In this document: positions 1 to 6,871 of the stretch, piece after piece
How the letters are laid out: every line of letters begins with the position of its first letter
Position numbering within the stretch: the stretch's first letter is position 1
Origin: Bacteroidota bacterium
GTDB lineage: Bacteria > Bacteroidota > Bacteroidia > Chitinophagales > Chitinophagaceae
Length of the DNA: 29,111 nucleotides
Reading direction: 5' to 3'
Assembly (NCBI GenBank): GCA_023423835.1
Contig: JAFAEW010000147.1
Location: 1 to 29,111, forward strand
The notes under the pieces: model-generated
The model's input: the letters and a program-made list of their open reading frames with translations, nothing else
The model's database searches: none
What the model was told of the DNA's origin: nothing
Program-made: the position numbers and the translations under genes

Positions 1-329
1 ATATAATACCTTGCCATCCATTGCCAAAACGCCAGTTGTGAATCGCTTACCAGCGGAACTTCGTCAATAAGATTTAATATTGGCTTTGGAGAAAAATCAA
101 CCGGTTTATTGTGATGAAGGTTTTTGATAACACCGGCATATTTTTTATTCCTGAGTTCTACCTCCACCCTTAATCCACGGCTCACCTTATCGTGATAGTC
201 AACCGGGATAGACCAGGTGTAATTTTGCGGCAGGTTTAGTGGGATGATGATTTCGGCAAATAAAGCAGATTCATTTTGTGTCCGTAGATTTTGCTGAAGC
301 CTGTTTATTTCTGAAGGATTTGATTGCAT
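1..329 (-). CDS. priA: Primosomal protein N' (PriA), N-terminal part, cut by window edge
   Basis: Reading the minus strand from an ATG at 327-329 gives about 109 open codons that run off the left edge. The peptide has the features of the PriA N-terminal DNA-binding region: an FAEIIIPLNLP stretch near residues 25-35, then GLRVEVELRNKKYAGVI, and a PILNLIDEVPL segment followed by FWQWMARYY. PriA is the superfamily 2 helicase that restarts stalled replication forks by recognising branched DNA and loading the primosome. The helicase motifs lie outside the window, so the call rests only on the N-terminal domain. It follows plsC on the same strand after a 39-nt gap and may be cotranscribed with it. 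The 5' end is complete and the 3' end is missing. Confidence 0.85.
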   Translation of the reverse strand, partial: MQSNPSEINRLQQNLRTQNESALFAEIIIPLNLPQNYTWSIPVDYHDKVSRGLRVEVELRNKKYAGVIKNLHHNKPVDFSPKPILNLIDEVPLVSDSQLAFWQWMARYY

Positions 330-368
330 TAATCGAAGGTTCTTTGATCACGAATATACCCTGACTTT

Positions 369-1121
369 TTATTTTTCTGACCGGTATTTCAAAATTGCCG
401 TTGTCATCAGATTGTGAACATGTTCTTTTAACAGATTGATTTCTTTCAAAGAATAATTTTCCACATTTATATCGTCCATAAAAACAACACGAGACGCACC
501 TGCAGTCAGTTGAAGGAACTGATCCGGAGGGAGTCGTTCAATGGTGTCAATAAATAAGACCGGTTTGATCGGTGTCCGGGTTTCCACCGCAAGTCTGAAA
601 GCCCCGTCGTAGAAAGCTTTGAGCGGCCGATCGGTTTCATTGAAGGTGCCCTCCGGAAAAATGAAGATGGAGATGTTTTTCTCCAGGGCTTTCTTCATTG
701 CCCGAACGCTTTTCGATCTTTTTTCTGCGCTCGTTCTGTCAACCAGAATTACCGCCGCGCGGTATATCAATCCAAAAACAGGATATCGCACCATTTCATA
801 TTTTCCCAAAACTCTTACAGGTTGCCGAATAGAGCGTACTACAGCGGGAATGTCAAGATAGGAGGAATGGTTGGCAATAAAAATATAATGGCTGTTTCGG
901 TTAAGCGGAGCCTCGTAAATTTCCTTATGACGAATGAATGTACTTCCATACCAAAGTCGCGCCCAGATGTTGCAACAGAGATAAACGAGATTGCCGCCTT
1001 TTTCATTTCCGAACAATGAAAACACCAAAACGAAAGGCAACACCATCAGCATCAGAATCAAAAAAACAATGATCGCATAAACGGAAAATAAAAACAGGAT
1101 GCCTATAACAAGTAACCTCAT
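369..1121 (-). CDS. plsC: 1-acyl-sn-glycerol-3-phosphate acyltransferase (PlsC/LPLAT family)
   Basis: This 250-residue protein matches the usual size of PlsC, which acylates lysophosphatidic acid to phosphatidic acid at the inner membrane. The catalytic HX4D box is at residues 85-90 (NHSSYLD context), and the substrate-binding FPEGT motif is at 155-159, followed by KAFYDGAF. Residues 1-37 are strongly hydrophobic and would form one or two membrane segments that anchor the enzyme on the cytoplasmic side. A good TAnnTTTG promoter lies 32 nt upstream of the ATG. priA follows on the same strand after 39 nt. The family assignment is firm. The acyl donor (acyl-CoA or acyl-ACP) and the exact acceptor cannot be read from the sequence; some LPLAT relatives acylate other lipids, such as ornithine lipids. 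Confidence 0.88.
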   Translation of the reverse strand: MRLLVIGILFLFSVYAIIVFLILMLMVLPFVLVFSLFGNEKGGNLVYLCCNIWARLWYGSTFIRHKEIYEAPLNRNSHYIFIANHSSYLDIPAVVRSIRQPVRVLGKYEMVRYPVFGLIYRAAVILVDRTSAEKRSKSVRAMKKALEKNISIFIFPEGTFNETDRPLKAFYDGAFRLAVETRTPIKPVLFIDTIERLPPDQFLQLTAGASRVVFMDDINVENYSLKEINLLKEHVHNLMTTAILKYRSEK

Positions 1122-1153
1122 TTCGCAATTTTAAACTGAAACAGATAGAATGG

Positions 1154-1184
1154 CAAAAATATTATTATCGGTTCGTGCTTCAAC
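1154..1184 (-). promoter_or_regulatory. Predicted plsC promoter (Bacteroidota -33/-7)
   Basis: On the minus strand, TATTTTTG (1154-1161) matches the Bacteroidota -7 consensus TAnnTTTG perfectly. GTTG (1181-1184), one mismatch from the -33 TTTG, lies 19 nt further upstream, within the usual spacing. The element is 32 nt ahead of the plsC ATG, leaving a leader of roughly 27 nt. Confidence 0.6.
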
Positions 1185-1215
1185 CGTTCTCCTTATTTGA
1201 AAAATGCCGCGGAAA

Positions 1216-1260
1216 TTTAGTTGAATTAAAACCGTGGAAACAGTCAGGCTGACAACTAAA
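1216..1260. repeat. Nested inverted repeats between plsC and the lipoprotein gene
   Basis: TTTAGTTG (1216-1223) and CAACTAAA (1253-1260) are perfect 8-nt inverted arms separated by 29 nt. Overlapping the right arm is the 11-nt palindrome GTCAG-g-CTGAC (1243-1253). The structure lies in the 220-nt divergent intergenic region 1122-1341, upstream of the plsC promoter and 81 nt before the plus-strand lipoprotein ATG. It could be an operator or may be chance. There is no U-run, so a terminator is unlikely. Confidence 0.4.
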
Positions 1261-1341
1261 GTTTACAGGTGATTCGGTGCGTTTCTTTTTCAGTGATAAT
1301 TTAAAGGCATAACTATTGTCGATAAATGTGAAAAGTGATTT

Positions 1342-2448
1342 ATGAAACCATATTTTTCAATATTTGCTTTGTTCCTGTTTTTCTCCTGTTCAACTTCTAA
1401 AACCCCACTCAACGGAAATGCTATTTCAGATATTTCCGGCACTTCATGGAAAGGAACGATTCCTTGTGCGGATTGTGAAGGCATTGCCGTTCAGCTAACC
1501 TTCAATCCGGATAAGCGTTTCAGGCAGACCTACGTTTACCTTGGAAAAAACGTCTCACCTTTTGTTGACAGTGGAAATTGGGCGGTTGAGAAAAATGACA
1601 TGATCCGTTTAACCGGAAATAACGGGCATAAAAGCTATCTGAGAATGGCAGGCAACCGTTTGCAGATGCTGGATGCAAATAAAAAAACTATCGATTCTCC
1701 CTTGAAAGAAATGTATTTTCTTAGCAGGATGGAGGGAGAGGAGAACCCGGCGATTTATAATGAAAAGATGCTTTCGGGAACCGATTTTACTGCTTCAGGT
1801 AACGAACCCTTCTGGGGATTGGACATAGATTTTGAAACCAATATTTCTTTTGCAAATGCCGACGGATTTGAATTGAATGTGCCATTTGTAAAGACGGCAG
1901 AACCGCCAGGGCAAACACAAGGACCGATACCGGCAATCACTTATTTTTCAGCGACTAAAAACGGAAGTATCGCTGTTGAAGTTGATTTTGGGAAATGCAC
2001 CAACTCAATGTCCGGCGCAGTTTGTAATACCCGGGTAAAAGTGGAAGTAACCGACGCAGGAGGGAACCGAAAACGTTATGAAGGATGTGGAAGATTTCTG
2101 GGAAATGCCAGGCTGAACAACCTTTGGAAACTCCGGTCAATCGGAGATCAGCCAAATGACACGTTGGTGATTAAACAGGCGCCCACGATTCAATTCAGGA
2201 TTGAAAGCGGACTTGTAGCAGGATTTTCGGGCTGCAACCGTTTTCACGGAAGTATGGAGCTTGTTAACGATAGCATTTCTTTTAAGCAAATGGCTTCTAC
2301 ATTAATGGCTTGTCCCGAACAATTGATGCGGCTGGAGGATAGATATCTAAAACTCATTTCCGGACAAAAAGATCACTTCATCGTAACCGATAACCTGCTT
2401 TTTCTTGGCGAGGGATCGAGCCGCATGATCTTTGAGACCGCAGAGTGA
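1342..2448 (+). CDS. Three-domain lipoprotein: NlpE-like, COG3650-like and META domains
   Basis: The 368-residue protein begins with a hydrophobic signal ending in FFSC, so Cys16 is a likely lipidation site. Residues about 32-130 resemble the NlpE N-terminal domain, including the CxxC pair C42/C45 in PCADCEGI; in E. coli NlpE this region senses envelope stress and copper. Residues about 145-255 carry the ASGNEPFWGL signature of COG3650-type domains and contain several further cysteines. Residues about 257-366 form a META/HslJ-like domain (NNLWKL start, GFSGCNRFHG, then MACPEQ). The protein is probably anchored in the periplasm or outer membrane. The domain reading is fairly sure, but the function is not: envelope stress sensing or metal binding is only an inference. 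It starts a short plus-strand block with the downstream Cys-cluster gene. Confidence 0.8.
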   Translation: MKPYFSIFALFLFFSCSTSKTPLNGNAISDISGTSWKGTIPCADCEGIAVQLTFNPDKRFRQTYVYLGKNVSPFVDSGNWAVEKNDMIRLTGNNGHKSYLRMAGNRLQMLDANKKTIDSPLKEMYFLSRMEGEENPAIYNEKMLSGTDFTASGNEPFWGLDIDFETNISFANADGFELNVPFVKTAEPPGQTQGPIPAITYFSATKNGSIAVEVDFGKCTNSMSGAVCNTRVKVEVTDAGGNRKRYEGCGRFLGNARLNNLWKLRSIGDQPNDTLVIKQAPTIQFRIESGLVAGFSGCNRFHGSMELVNDSISFKQMASTLMACPEQLMRLEDRYLKLISGQKDHFIVTDNLLFLGEGSSRMIFETAE

Positions 2449-2551
2449 GAACATTTTTAATTAAATCTTTCTTATTCTTTTACATTATCCGTTGCTGCTG
2501 GTTTTTAATTCGTGAAATTTGTGCCGGTTCTTTCTCCACAAGTTTTTTTAT

Positions 2552-3040
2552 ATGAATGAAATGCCGATTCAAAGCTGGCAGAAGAAGGCTATTGAGAATC
2601 AAAAACAGTATAAGCGGTTTTTGCAGCGGGCAGATAAAAACAAGCTGATCCGTCAGATGCCGGCCGTGCATCAAAAAGTGGTCGAAGAAACAAACTGCCT
2701 CAACTGTGCCGCTTGTTGTAAAAATTATTCTCCACGCTTCAAAACAACCGATATCAAACGCATCAGTAAGCACCTGAGAATGAAAGAAGGTTTGTTCATC
2801 GAAACCTACCTTCGCCTTGATGAAGATGGAGATTATGTGACAAAATCTTCGCCCTGCCCGTTTTTAGGAAATGACAACCGCTGCGGTATCTACGATGAAA
2901 GGCCAGGTGATTGCAGGCGTTTTCCCTATACCCATGAAGACGTTCTATTTAAAAGGATCAATATCACTTTGAAAAATGCAAGCTTTTGTCCGATCGTCTT
3001 TAAGGTTTTGGAAGTTTTAATGACGGCTGAAAAGCGGTAA
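2552..3040 (+). CDS. YkgJ-family Cys-cluster (zinc/iron-chelating domain) protein
   Basis: From the ATG at 2552 the product has 162 residues. An in-frame TTG at 2519 would add an unlikely hydrophobic leader, so the ATG is preferred. The cysteine pattern is that of the YkgJ/CxxCxxCC family: C49, C52, C55 and C56 (CLNCAACC), then C102 (PCPFLG), C111 (RCGIYDERP), C121 (DCRRFP) and one more near residue 150. Members are thought to bind a metal or iron-sulfur centre, and no reaction is firmly assigned. The first 48 residues are charged and probably helical. There is no signal peptide, so it is cytoplasmic. It ends only 2 nt from the oppositely oriented aat stop codon. Confidence 0.82.
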   Translation: MNEMPIQSWQKKAIENQKQYKRFLQRADKNKLIRQMPAVHQKVVEETNCLNCAACCKNYSPRFKTTDIKRISKHLRMKEGLFIETYLRLDEDGDYVTKSSPCPFLGNDNRCGIYDERPGDCRRFPYTHEDVLFKRINITLKNASFCPIVFKVLEVLMTAEKR

Positions 3041-3042
3041 GC

Positions 3043-3687
3043 TTAAAGATATTCCTTCAAAAAATCCAGAAATTCCTCTCTTGCGATCATTCTCGCTCCC
3101 AGGCTTTCAAGGTGTGGCGTATACACCTGGCAATCTATCAAAACGACTCCTTCTTTTTTCAGTTGATCGATTAAGCTAATAAATGCAAATTTGCTTGCAT
3201 TCGGATGCCGCGAAAACATGCTTTCTCCAAAAAAAAGCCTTCCCATTCGTAGTCCGTAAAGCCCGCCCGCCAGTTCATCATTGATGAAAGTTTCTGCACT
3301 CACCGCATATCCCAACCCATGAAGATGACGATAAGCGTCGCTCATTTCGTCATTTATCCAGGTTCCTTCCTGATCCTTCCTTTTAATATAACGGCATTGA
3401 TCGAGCACAGCGGGAAAAGCCGTGTTGTATCTGTACTGGAAGACGCCTTTTTTCATCAGCGTCTTCATACTTTTAGAGACTTTCAGTTCGTCGGGGAAAA
3501 GAACGAAACGTGGATCGGGGCTCCACCAGAGCGGAATGCCGTCTTCATACCAGGGAAAAATTCCGTTGCTATATGCTTTTATCAATCTTTCAGCCCTTAA
3601 ATCGCCGCCGATTGCCAAAAGGCCGTCCTCGAGTGCTTCATGAACGGGCGGAAACCAAAGATGTTCTGTTAGCGCATATAAAGGCAT
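3043..3687 (-). CDS. aat: Leucyl/phenylalanyl-tRNA--protein transferase (Aat)
   Basis: This 214-residue protein is close to the family's usual length of 200-240. Aat transfers Leu or Phe from aminoacyl-tRNA onto proteins with N-terminal Arg or Lys, which marks them for ClpS/ClpAP degradation. Diagnostic stretches are GLLAIGGDL (22-30), YSNGIFPWYE (39-48), WWSPDPR (54-60), GTWI (108-111), GGLYG (141-145) and FFGESMFS (152-159). It is cytoplasmic, with no signal. It lies 32 nt downstream of clpS on the same strand, so recruiter and transferase of the N-degron pathway are probably cotranscribed. The gene meets the YkgJ gene tail to tail with only 2 nt between stop codons. Confidence 0.95.
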   Translation of the reverse strand: MPLYALTEHLWFPPVHEALEDGLLAIGGDLRAERLIKAYSNGIFPWYEDGIPLWWSPDPRFVLFPDELKVSKSMKTLMKKGVFQYRYNTAFPAVLDQCRYIKRKDQEGTWINDEMSDAYRHLHGLGYAVSAETFINDELAGGLYGLRMGRLFFGESMFSRHPNASKFAFISLIDQLKKEGVVLIDCQVYTPHLESLGARMIAREEFLDFLKEYL

Positions 3688-3719
3688 GTATCAATTCTTG
3701 TATAAGAAAATGTTCTTGC

Positions 3720-4031
3720 TCAGCTGTTAACCTTTACCTCAATGGTAGCACCGATTCCGCGTTCCGTAATTGCTTCACATAATGGCTTGAGTGTGTCGTA
3801 ATCGCCTTGTTTTACACTGCACTTTCCTTTGAAATGGATGATCAGCGAGCATTGTTCGGCCTGCTCTTCAGTATGGTTGCAAACCTCGATCAGGGTAGTG
3901 ATTACCCATTCAAATGTGTTTACCTCATCATTCCAGACTATCAAATCATAAGGAAATGCTTCCATTTCGAGCAAATCCACATCCTGCTGTTCAAAAGGAG
4001 ATGCTTCCGGCTGATAATTTCCTGATTTCAT
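3720..4031 (-). CDS. clpS: ATP-dependent Clp protease adaptor ClpS
   Basis: ClpS binds destabilising N-terminal residues and delivers the substrates to the Clp AAA+ unfoldase. The 103-residue product has the usual flexible N-terminus (1-26) and a core starting at PYDLIVWND. Residues that bind the alpha-amino group in E. coli ClpS are kept as N34, D35 and H66 (IIHFKGK); D36 is replaced by E36. The E. coli gatekeeper Met40 is Phe40 here (NTFEWV). The gene precedes aat, matching a shared role. The ATG at 4029-4031 lies only 4 nt from a TAnnTTTG element, so its transcript may have almost no leader. Confidence 0.95.
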   Translation of the reverse strand: MKSGNYQPEASPFEQQDVDLLEMEAFPYDLIVWNDEVNTFEWVITTLIEVCNHTEEQAEQCSLIIHFKGKCSVKQGDYDTLKPLCEAITERGIGATIEVKVNS

Positions 4032-4035
4032 AATA

Positions 4036-4043
4036 CAAATTTA
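4036..4043 (-). promoter_or_regulatory. Predicted clpS-aat promoter -7 element
   Basis: TAAATTTG on the minus strand fits TAnnTTTG exactly. No convincing -33 element is seen at 19-21 nt. Transcription would start about at the clpS ATG, implying a leaderless or nearly leaderless mRNA if this is the main promoter. Confidence 0.42.
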
Positions 4044-4095
4044 AAAAAAATTATGCAGTAAAATGAGAAGCTTTAAAACGGGTCGAATCTCAATT

Positions 4096-5166
4096 TTAAG
4101 CGGTTCTGCCCATCTGTTTCAAAAAGGAAACATGAGAAATTACGGCCTGGTACATGTAATTGAATTCAATATATTCTACCCCGAAATCCTTACAGGCTTC
4201 TTTGATGATCTTGCTGATCTGTGGGTAATGAACGTGTGATATTTTAGGAAAAAGATGGTGCTCAATCTGAAAATTCAGACCGCCTACATACCAGCATATA
4301 AGTTTATTTCTGGTGGCGAAATTGGCGGTTGTCTTCAATTGGTGAATTGCCCATTCGTCTTCGAGTTTGCCCGTATCTTCATCAGGAACCGGAAACGCGG
4401 TATGTTCCACCGTATGTGCAAGCTGAAACACGATGCTTAAAACGAATCCTGAAGTAAGTGTGAAAAACAGGAAACCAATGATCCAGCTTTCAAATCCTAA
4501 TATGTAGATTGGCAGAAAGATGAAGAGGGTATAGTGAAAAAGTTTGAAAGCCCAGAAGCTGATGTGGTCTTTCAGTTTCATCTTTTTCAACGGCATCGCG
4601 CCGATTCTTCCACTGAAATATTTCCGGTAGTCGCTGAGTAATACCCAGTATAAATGAAGAAAACTGTATAAAATCCAGAAATAAAAATGTTGGAATTTAT
4701 GAAACGCATATCTTTTTTGGGTTGACGCCATGCGTAATAAAGGCTTAATATCAATATCATCGTCAACGCCGTCGATATTTGTGTAGGCATGGTGAATGAT
4801 ATTGTGCTTCATATTCCACATGAAATGGCTTGCGCCCATCACTTCTGCAGTTAAGGCAGCCGTTTTATTTATCGTCAGACTTTTACTGAAACTTCCATGA
4901 CCGCCGTCGTGCATCACATTAAATCCGATAGCTGCCGTTAATAATCCTAAAACAATGGAAAGACCGATGGCAAGGAGAGGACCGGGTGTATAAAAAACAA
5001 GGAAAACATAGCAGGAAACAAAGAGTACAACGAGAATCAGTGCTTTTGAAAAAAGTTTAAAACCGCCGGTAGTTGGTTTGCCTGTCTTTTCAAAATATTC
5101 ATTAGTGCGTTTTTTTAATTCGAGATGGAAAGATTTTTTATTGGATGCGAACTTCGGTGTAGACAT
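4096..5166 (-). CDS. Membrane fatty acid (acyl-lipid/acyl-CoA) desaturase
   Basis: This 356-residue membrane protein has the three histidine boxes of di-iron desaturases: HDGGH (86-90), HNIIHH (121-126) and QIEHH (300-304). Hydrophobic segments at about 41-60, 62-84 and 195-245 fit the usual four-helix arrangement. Replacement of the first His by Gln in the third box is typical of the front-end (delta-5/delta-6-like) and linoleoyl-CoA-desaturase-like group. No cytochrome b5 domain is fused, so a separate electron donor is needed. The likely role is introducing double bonds into membrane acyl chains to adjust fluidity; regioselectivity cannot be read from sequence. It lies 86 nt downstream of bshB1, with a hairpin in the gap. 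Confidence 0.88.
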   Translation of the reverse strand: MSTPKFASNKKSFHLELKKRTNEYFEKTGKPTTGGFKLFSKALILVVLFVSCYVFLVFYTPGPLLAIGLSIVLGLLTAAIGFNVMHDGGHGSFSKSLTINKTAALTAEVMGASHFMWNMKHNIIHHAYTNIDGVDDDIDIKPLLRMASTQKRYAFHKFQHFYFWILYSFLHLYWVLLSDYRKYFSGRIGAMPLKKMKLKDHISFWAFKLFHYTLFIFLPIYILGFESWIIGFLFFTLTSGFVLSIVFQLAHTVEHTAFPVPDEDTGKLEDEWAIHQLKTTANFATRNKLICWYVGGLNFQIEHHLFPKISHVHYPQISKIIKEACKDFGVEYIEFNYMYQAVISHVSFLKQMGRTA

Positions 5167-5189
5167 TTTCTGTTATTTCTGAGATTTAA

Positions 5190-5210
5190 TTCGGGTAAAG
5201 GTCACCCGAA
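5190..5210 (-). other. Inverted repeat (hairpin) between bshB1 and the desaturase gene
   Basis: TTCGGGT (5190-5196) pairs perfectly with ACCCGAA (5204-5210) across a 7-nt loop. On the minus strand it follows the bshB1 stop by 42 nt and precedes the desaturase ATG by 23 nt. The following TTAAAT is only weakly U-rich, so it is a doubtful terminator. It could also be a leader hairpin or operator for the desaturase gene. Confidence 0.4.
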
Positions 5211-5252
5211 ACGGTCAATAATACGGGTAAATTGCTGCATTTAATTGTTAAA

Positions 5253-5984
5253 TCATGTAGTTTCCATAATAAATGCGTCAAAATTACGGATGCCGATTGT
5301 TTTGGCACTCAAATACCCTTCGGCATATTGCACTCCAATTCTTTTGCCCAGCCTGAGTGCACGGCCTTTAACTGTTTCTAAAAAATCCGGAGACGAGATA
5401 TAAGTAGATGGTTCATCGCGATTGTCATTCTCACTGAACTGGGTGGTATAACAAAGAACGGCTTCTATTTTCTTATCGTGGAAAGCGGAAATATCAAACA
5501 CAAAATCGGGTTTTAAGTAGCGGTCCTGAATGTAATGAAATACATATTTGGGACGCCATTCTGATTGGATATTTCCTTCATGAGATGTTTCAATCTTTCG
5601 TAATCCCGATAAAAACGCAGCGTCACTCACCAACTTAGCGCTTCTTCCATGATCAGGATGGCGGTCTTCAGGTGCATTACAAAGAACGATTTCAGGCCGG
5701 TACTTCCTGATGATCTGTATCACCTTCAAAGTATTTTCCTTGTTATGTTCAAAGAATCCGTCTTCCATCCGGAGATTTTCCCTGGCTGATACGCCCAAAA
5801 CCTTTGCCGCATCTGCCGCTTCCTGATCTCTTGTTTCTGCTGTTCCCCTCGTTCCGAGTTCTCCTCTTGTCAGGTCAATGATGGCTGCCGTTTTTCCGGC
5901 GGCAATCGAGGCAAGTAAAGTACCGGCACAGCCCAATTCTACATCGTCAGGGTGTACCCCAAACGCGAGTATATCTACTTTCAT
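5253..5984 (-). CDS. bshB1: Bacillithiol biosynthesis deacetylase BshB1
   Basis: BshB1 removes the acetyl group from N-acetylglucosaminyl-malate in bacillithiol synthesis. The 243-residue product is a LmbE/PIG-L-type zinc deacetylase: FGVHPDD near the N-terminus supplies H11 and D14, a DLTRGELGTRG segment follows, and PEDRHPDHG provides the later zinc ligand. The N-terminal DILAFGVHPDDVELGC pattern is characteristic of the Bacteroidota/Firmicutes BshB1 branch rather than generic PIG-L proteins. I chose the ATG at 5984 because the 12 extra in-frame codons upstream would cover a TACTTTTG promoter element and are not family-like. Partners bshA and bshC are not in this window. Confidence 0.88.
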   Translation of the reverse strand: MKVDILAFGVHPDDVELGCAGTLLASIAAGKTAAIIDLTRGELGTRGTAETRDQEAADAAKVLGVSARENLRMEDGFFEHNKENTLKVIQIIRKYRPEIVLCNAPEDRHPDHGRSAKLVSDAAFLSGLRKIETSHEGNIQSEWRPKYVFHYIQDRYLKPDFVFDISAFHDKKIEAVLCYTTQFSENDNRDEPSTYISSPDFLETVKGRALRLGKRIGVQYAEGYLSAKTIGIRNFDAFIMETT

Positions 5985-6002
5985 GATAATTTTTTTGAAT
6001 CG

Positions 6003-6035
6003 CAAAAGTAACAAAAACAAAAAGGGAAGTTCTAA
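6003..6035 (-). promoter_or_regulatory. Predicted bshB1 promoter
   Basis: TACTTTTG (6003-6010, minus strand) is a perfect TAnnTTTG. TTAG (6032-6035), 21 nt further upstream, is a three-of-four match to the -33 TTTG. Transcription would start near 5998, about 14 nt before the chosen ATG, which supports the shorter start of bshB1. Confidence 0.5.
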
Positions 6036-6066
6036 AAAAATGAATTTCTGATGGAGGATCTGTTCA

Positions 6067-6714
6067 TCAATTCTTTACAGAGGCAGGATAAGATCTCACT
6101 CCGTACATCTGTTCTACTTCTTTTACGATCATTTCCATCGCTTTATCCTTTCCTTCGGGATAATAGTTCTGACGGAGATTGCTTCCGAAAACGAGCGCGA
6201 TCGTTTGCCAGAAAGCGGCATTGAACCTCCCTTTATAGCTGTCGATAATTTCATAACAGTTGTTGCCGGTATTGCGATAAATCAGTTTCATCAATACCTT
6301 GCCCTGATAGACAGAAAGATTTTGAATTTTATCGGCAAACTCTCTTTTGATTTCTGCTTCCCTCGAAAGTATGATTTGTTTCCGCTGGTTTTTGTCGTGC
6401 ACATTTACCAACTGCGCATTAATTTCATTCATAACTTTTGAAGCCGATTTCGCATACGGATAAGTTACATAAACTGCGTTTCTGAGGCGCGTCCATTCCG
6501 CATACTGTTTCTTCCATTTTCCATACAGTTTTCCGGTAACCCACACCTCATCGAGCCAGCTGCAGGGAATAGTATCGCCGTTTGCTTCCACACAGGCATT
6601 TACAATGATGGTATCATAAATTCCGTGTCCGTTTTGCGCCTTTGATGCCAATGGAGTAAGGTTTCCTGAAAGGAGGATTACAAATAAGCAGATAATATTT
6701 TGCCGCCTGAGCAT
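6067..6714 (-). CDS. DUF4294 family exported protein
   Basis: The 215-residue product starts MLRRQNIICLF; an ATG 27 nt upstream (6741) would only add a polar extension ahead of the signal peptide. Residues 1-26 form a signal peptide with probable cleavage after the Ala-Ser-Lys-Ala region before Gln. The mature part has the DUF4294 hallmarks: GDTIPCSWLDEVWV near residues 45-58, a basic YGKWKKQYAEWTRLRN helix, YPYAKSAS, and IYRNTGNNCYEIIDSYKG toward the C-terminus. DUF4294 is essentially a Bacteroidota family of unknown function. The conserved helical central part (LVNVHDKNQRKQII region) suggests a compact periplasmic protein. It lies downstream of ccmE-ccmF on the same strand, but a 156-nt gap makes cotranscription uncertain. 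Confidence 0.8.
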   Translation of the reverse strand: MLRRQNIICLFVILLSGNLTPLASKAQNGHGIYDTIIVNACVEANGDTIPCSWLDEVWVTGKLYGKWKKQYAEWTRLRNAVYVTYPYAKSASKVMNEINAQLVNVHDKNQRKQIILSREAEIKREFADKIQNLSVYQGKVLMKLIYRNTGNNCYEIIDSYKGRFNAAFWQTIALVFGSNLRQNYYPEGKDKAMEMIVKEVEQMYGVRSYPASVKN

Positions 6715-6850
6715 AATGTAAAAATAGAATTTTCGGGACAAATTCTTCTATTGCACTTGTAAATCTAAGGGCTATTAAATCGATTTCAATAAACTTTAAC
6801 GAAGACCGGATTGGCAATGCGTTTGAATTGCCTTCCTGGTGCGGTCATTC

Positions 6851-6871
6851 GAAAATCCGAAGTCGGTTTTC
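6851..6871 (-). terminator. Possible weak terminator after ccmF
   Basis: Just after the ccmF stop codon, CCG/CGG with an AAGT loop is extended by GAAAA/TTTTC arms with one bulged T. On the minus strand the right arm ends in a short TTTTC run. The stem is weak and the U-tract short, so this is a tentative call. Confidence 0.28.

Noticed and set aside
3031..3050. Possible overlap or frameshift at the YkgJ/Aat junction
   Set aside because: Both proteins end at normal family lengths; the stops are simply tail to tail with 2 nt between them.
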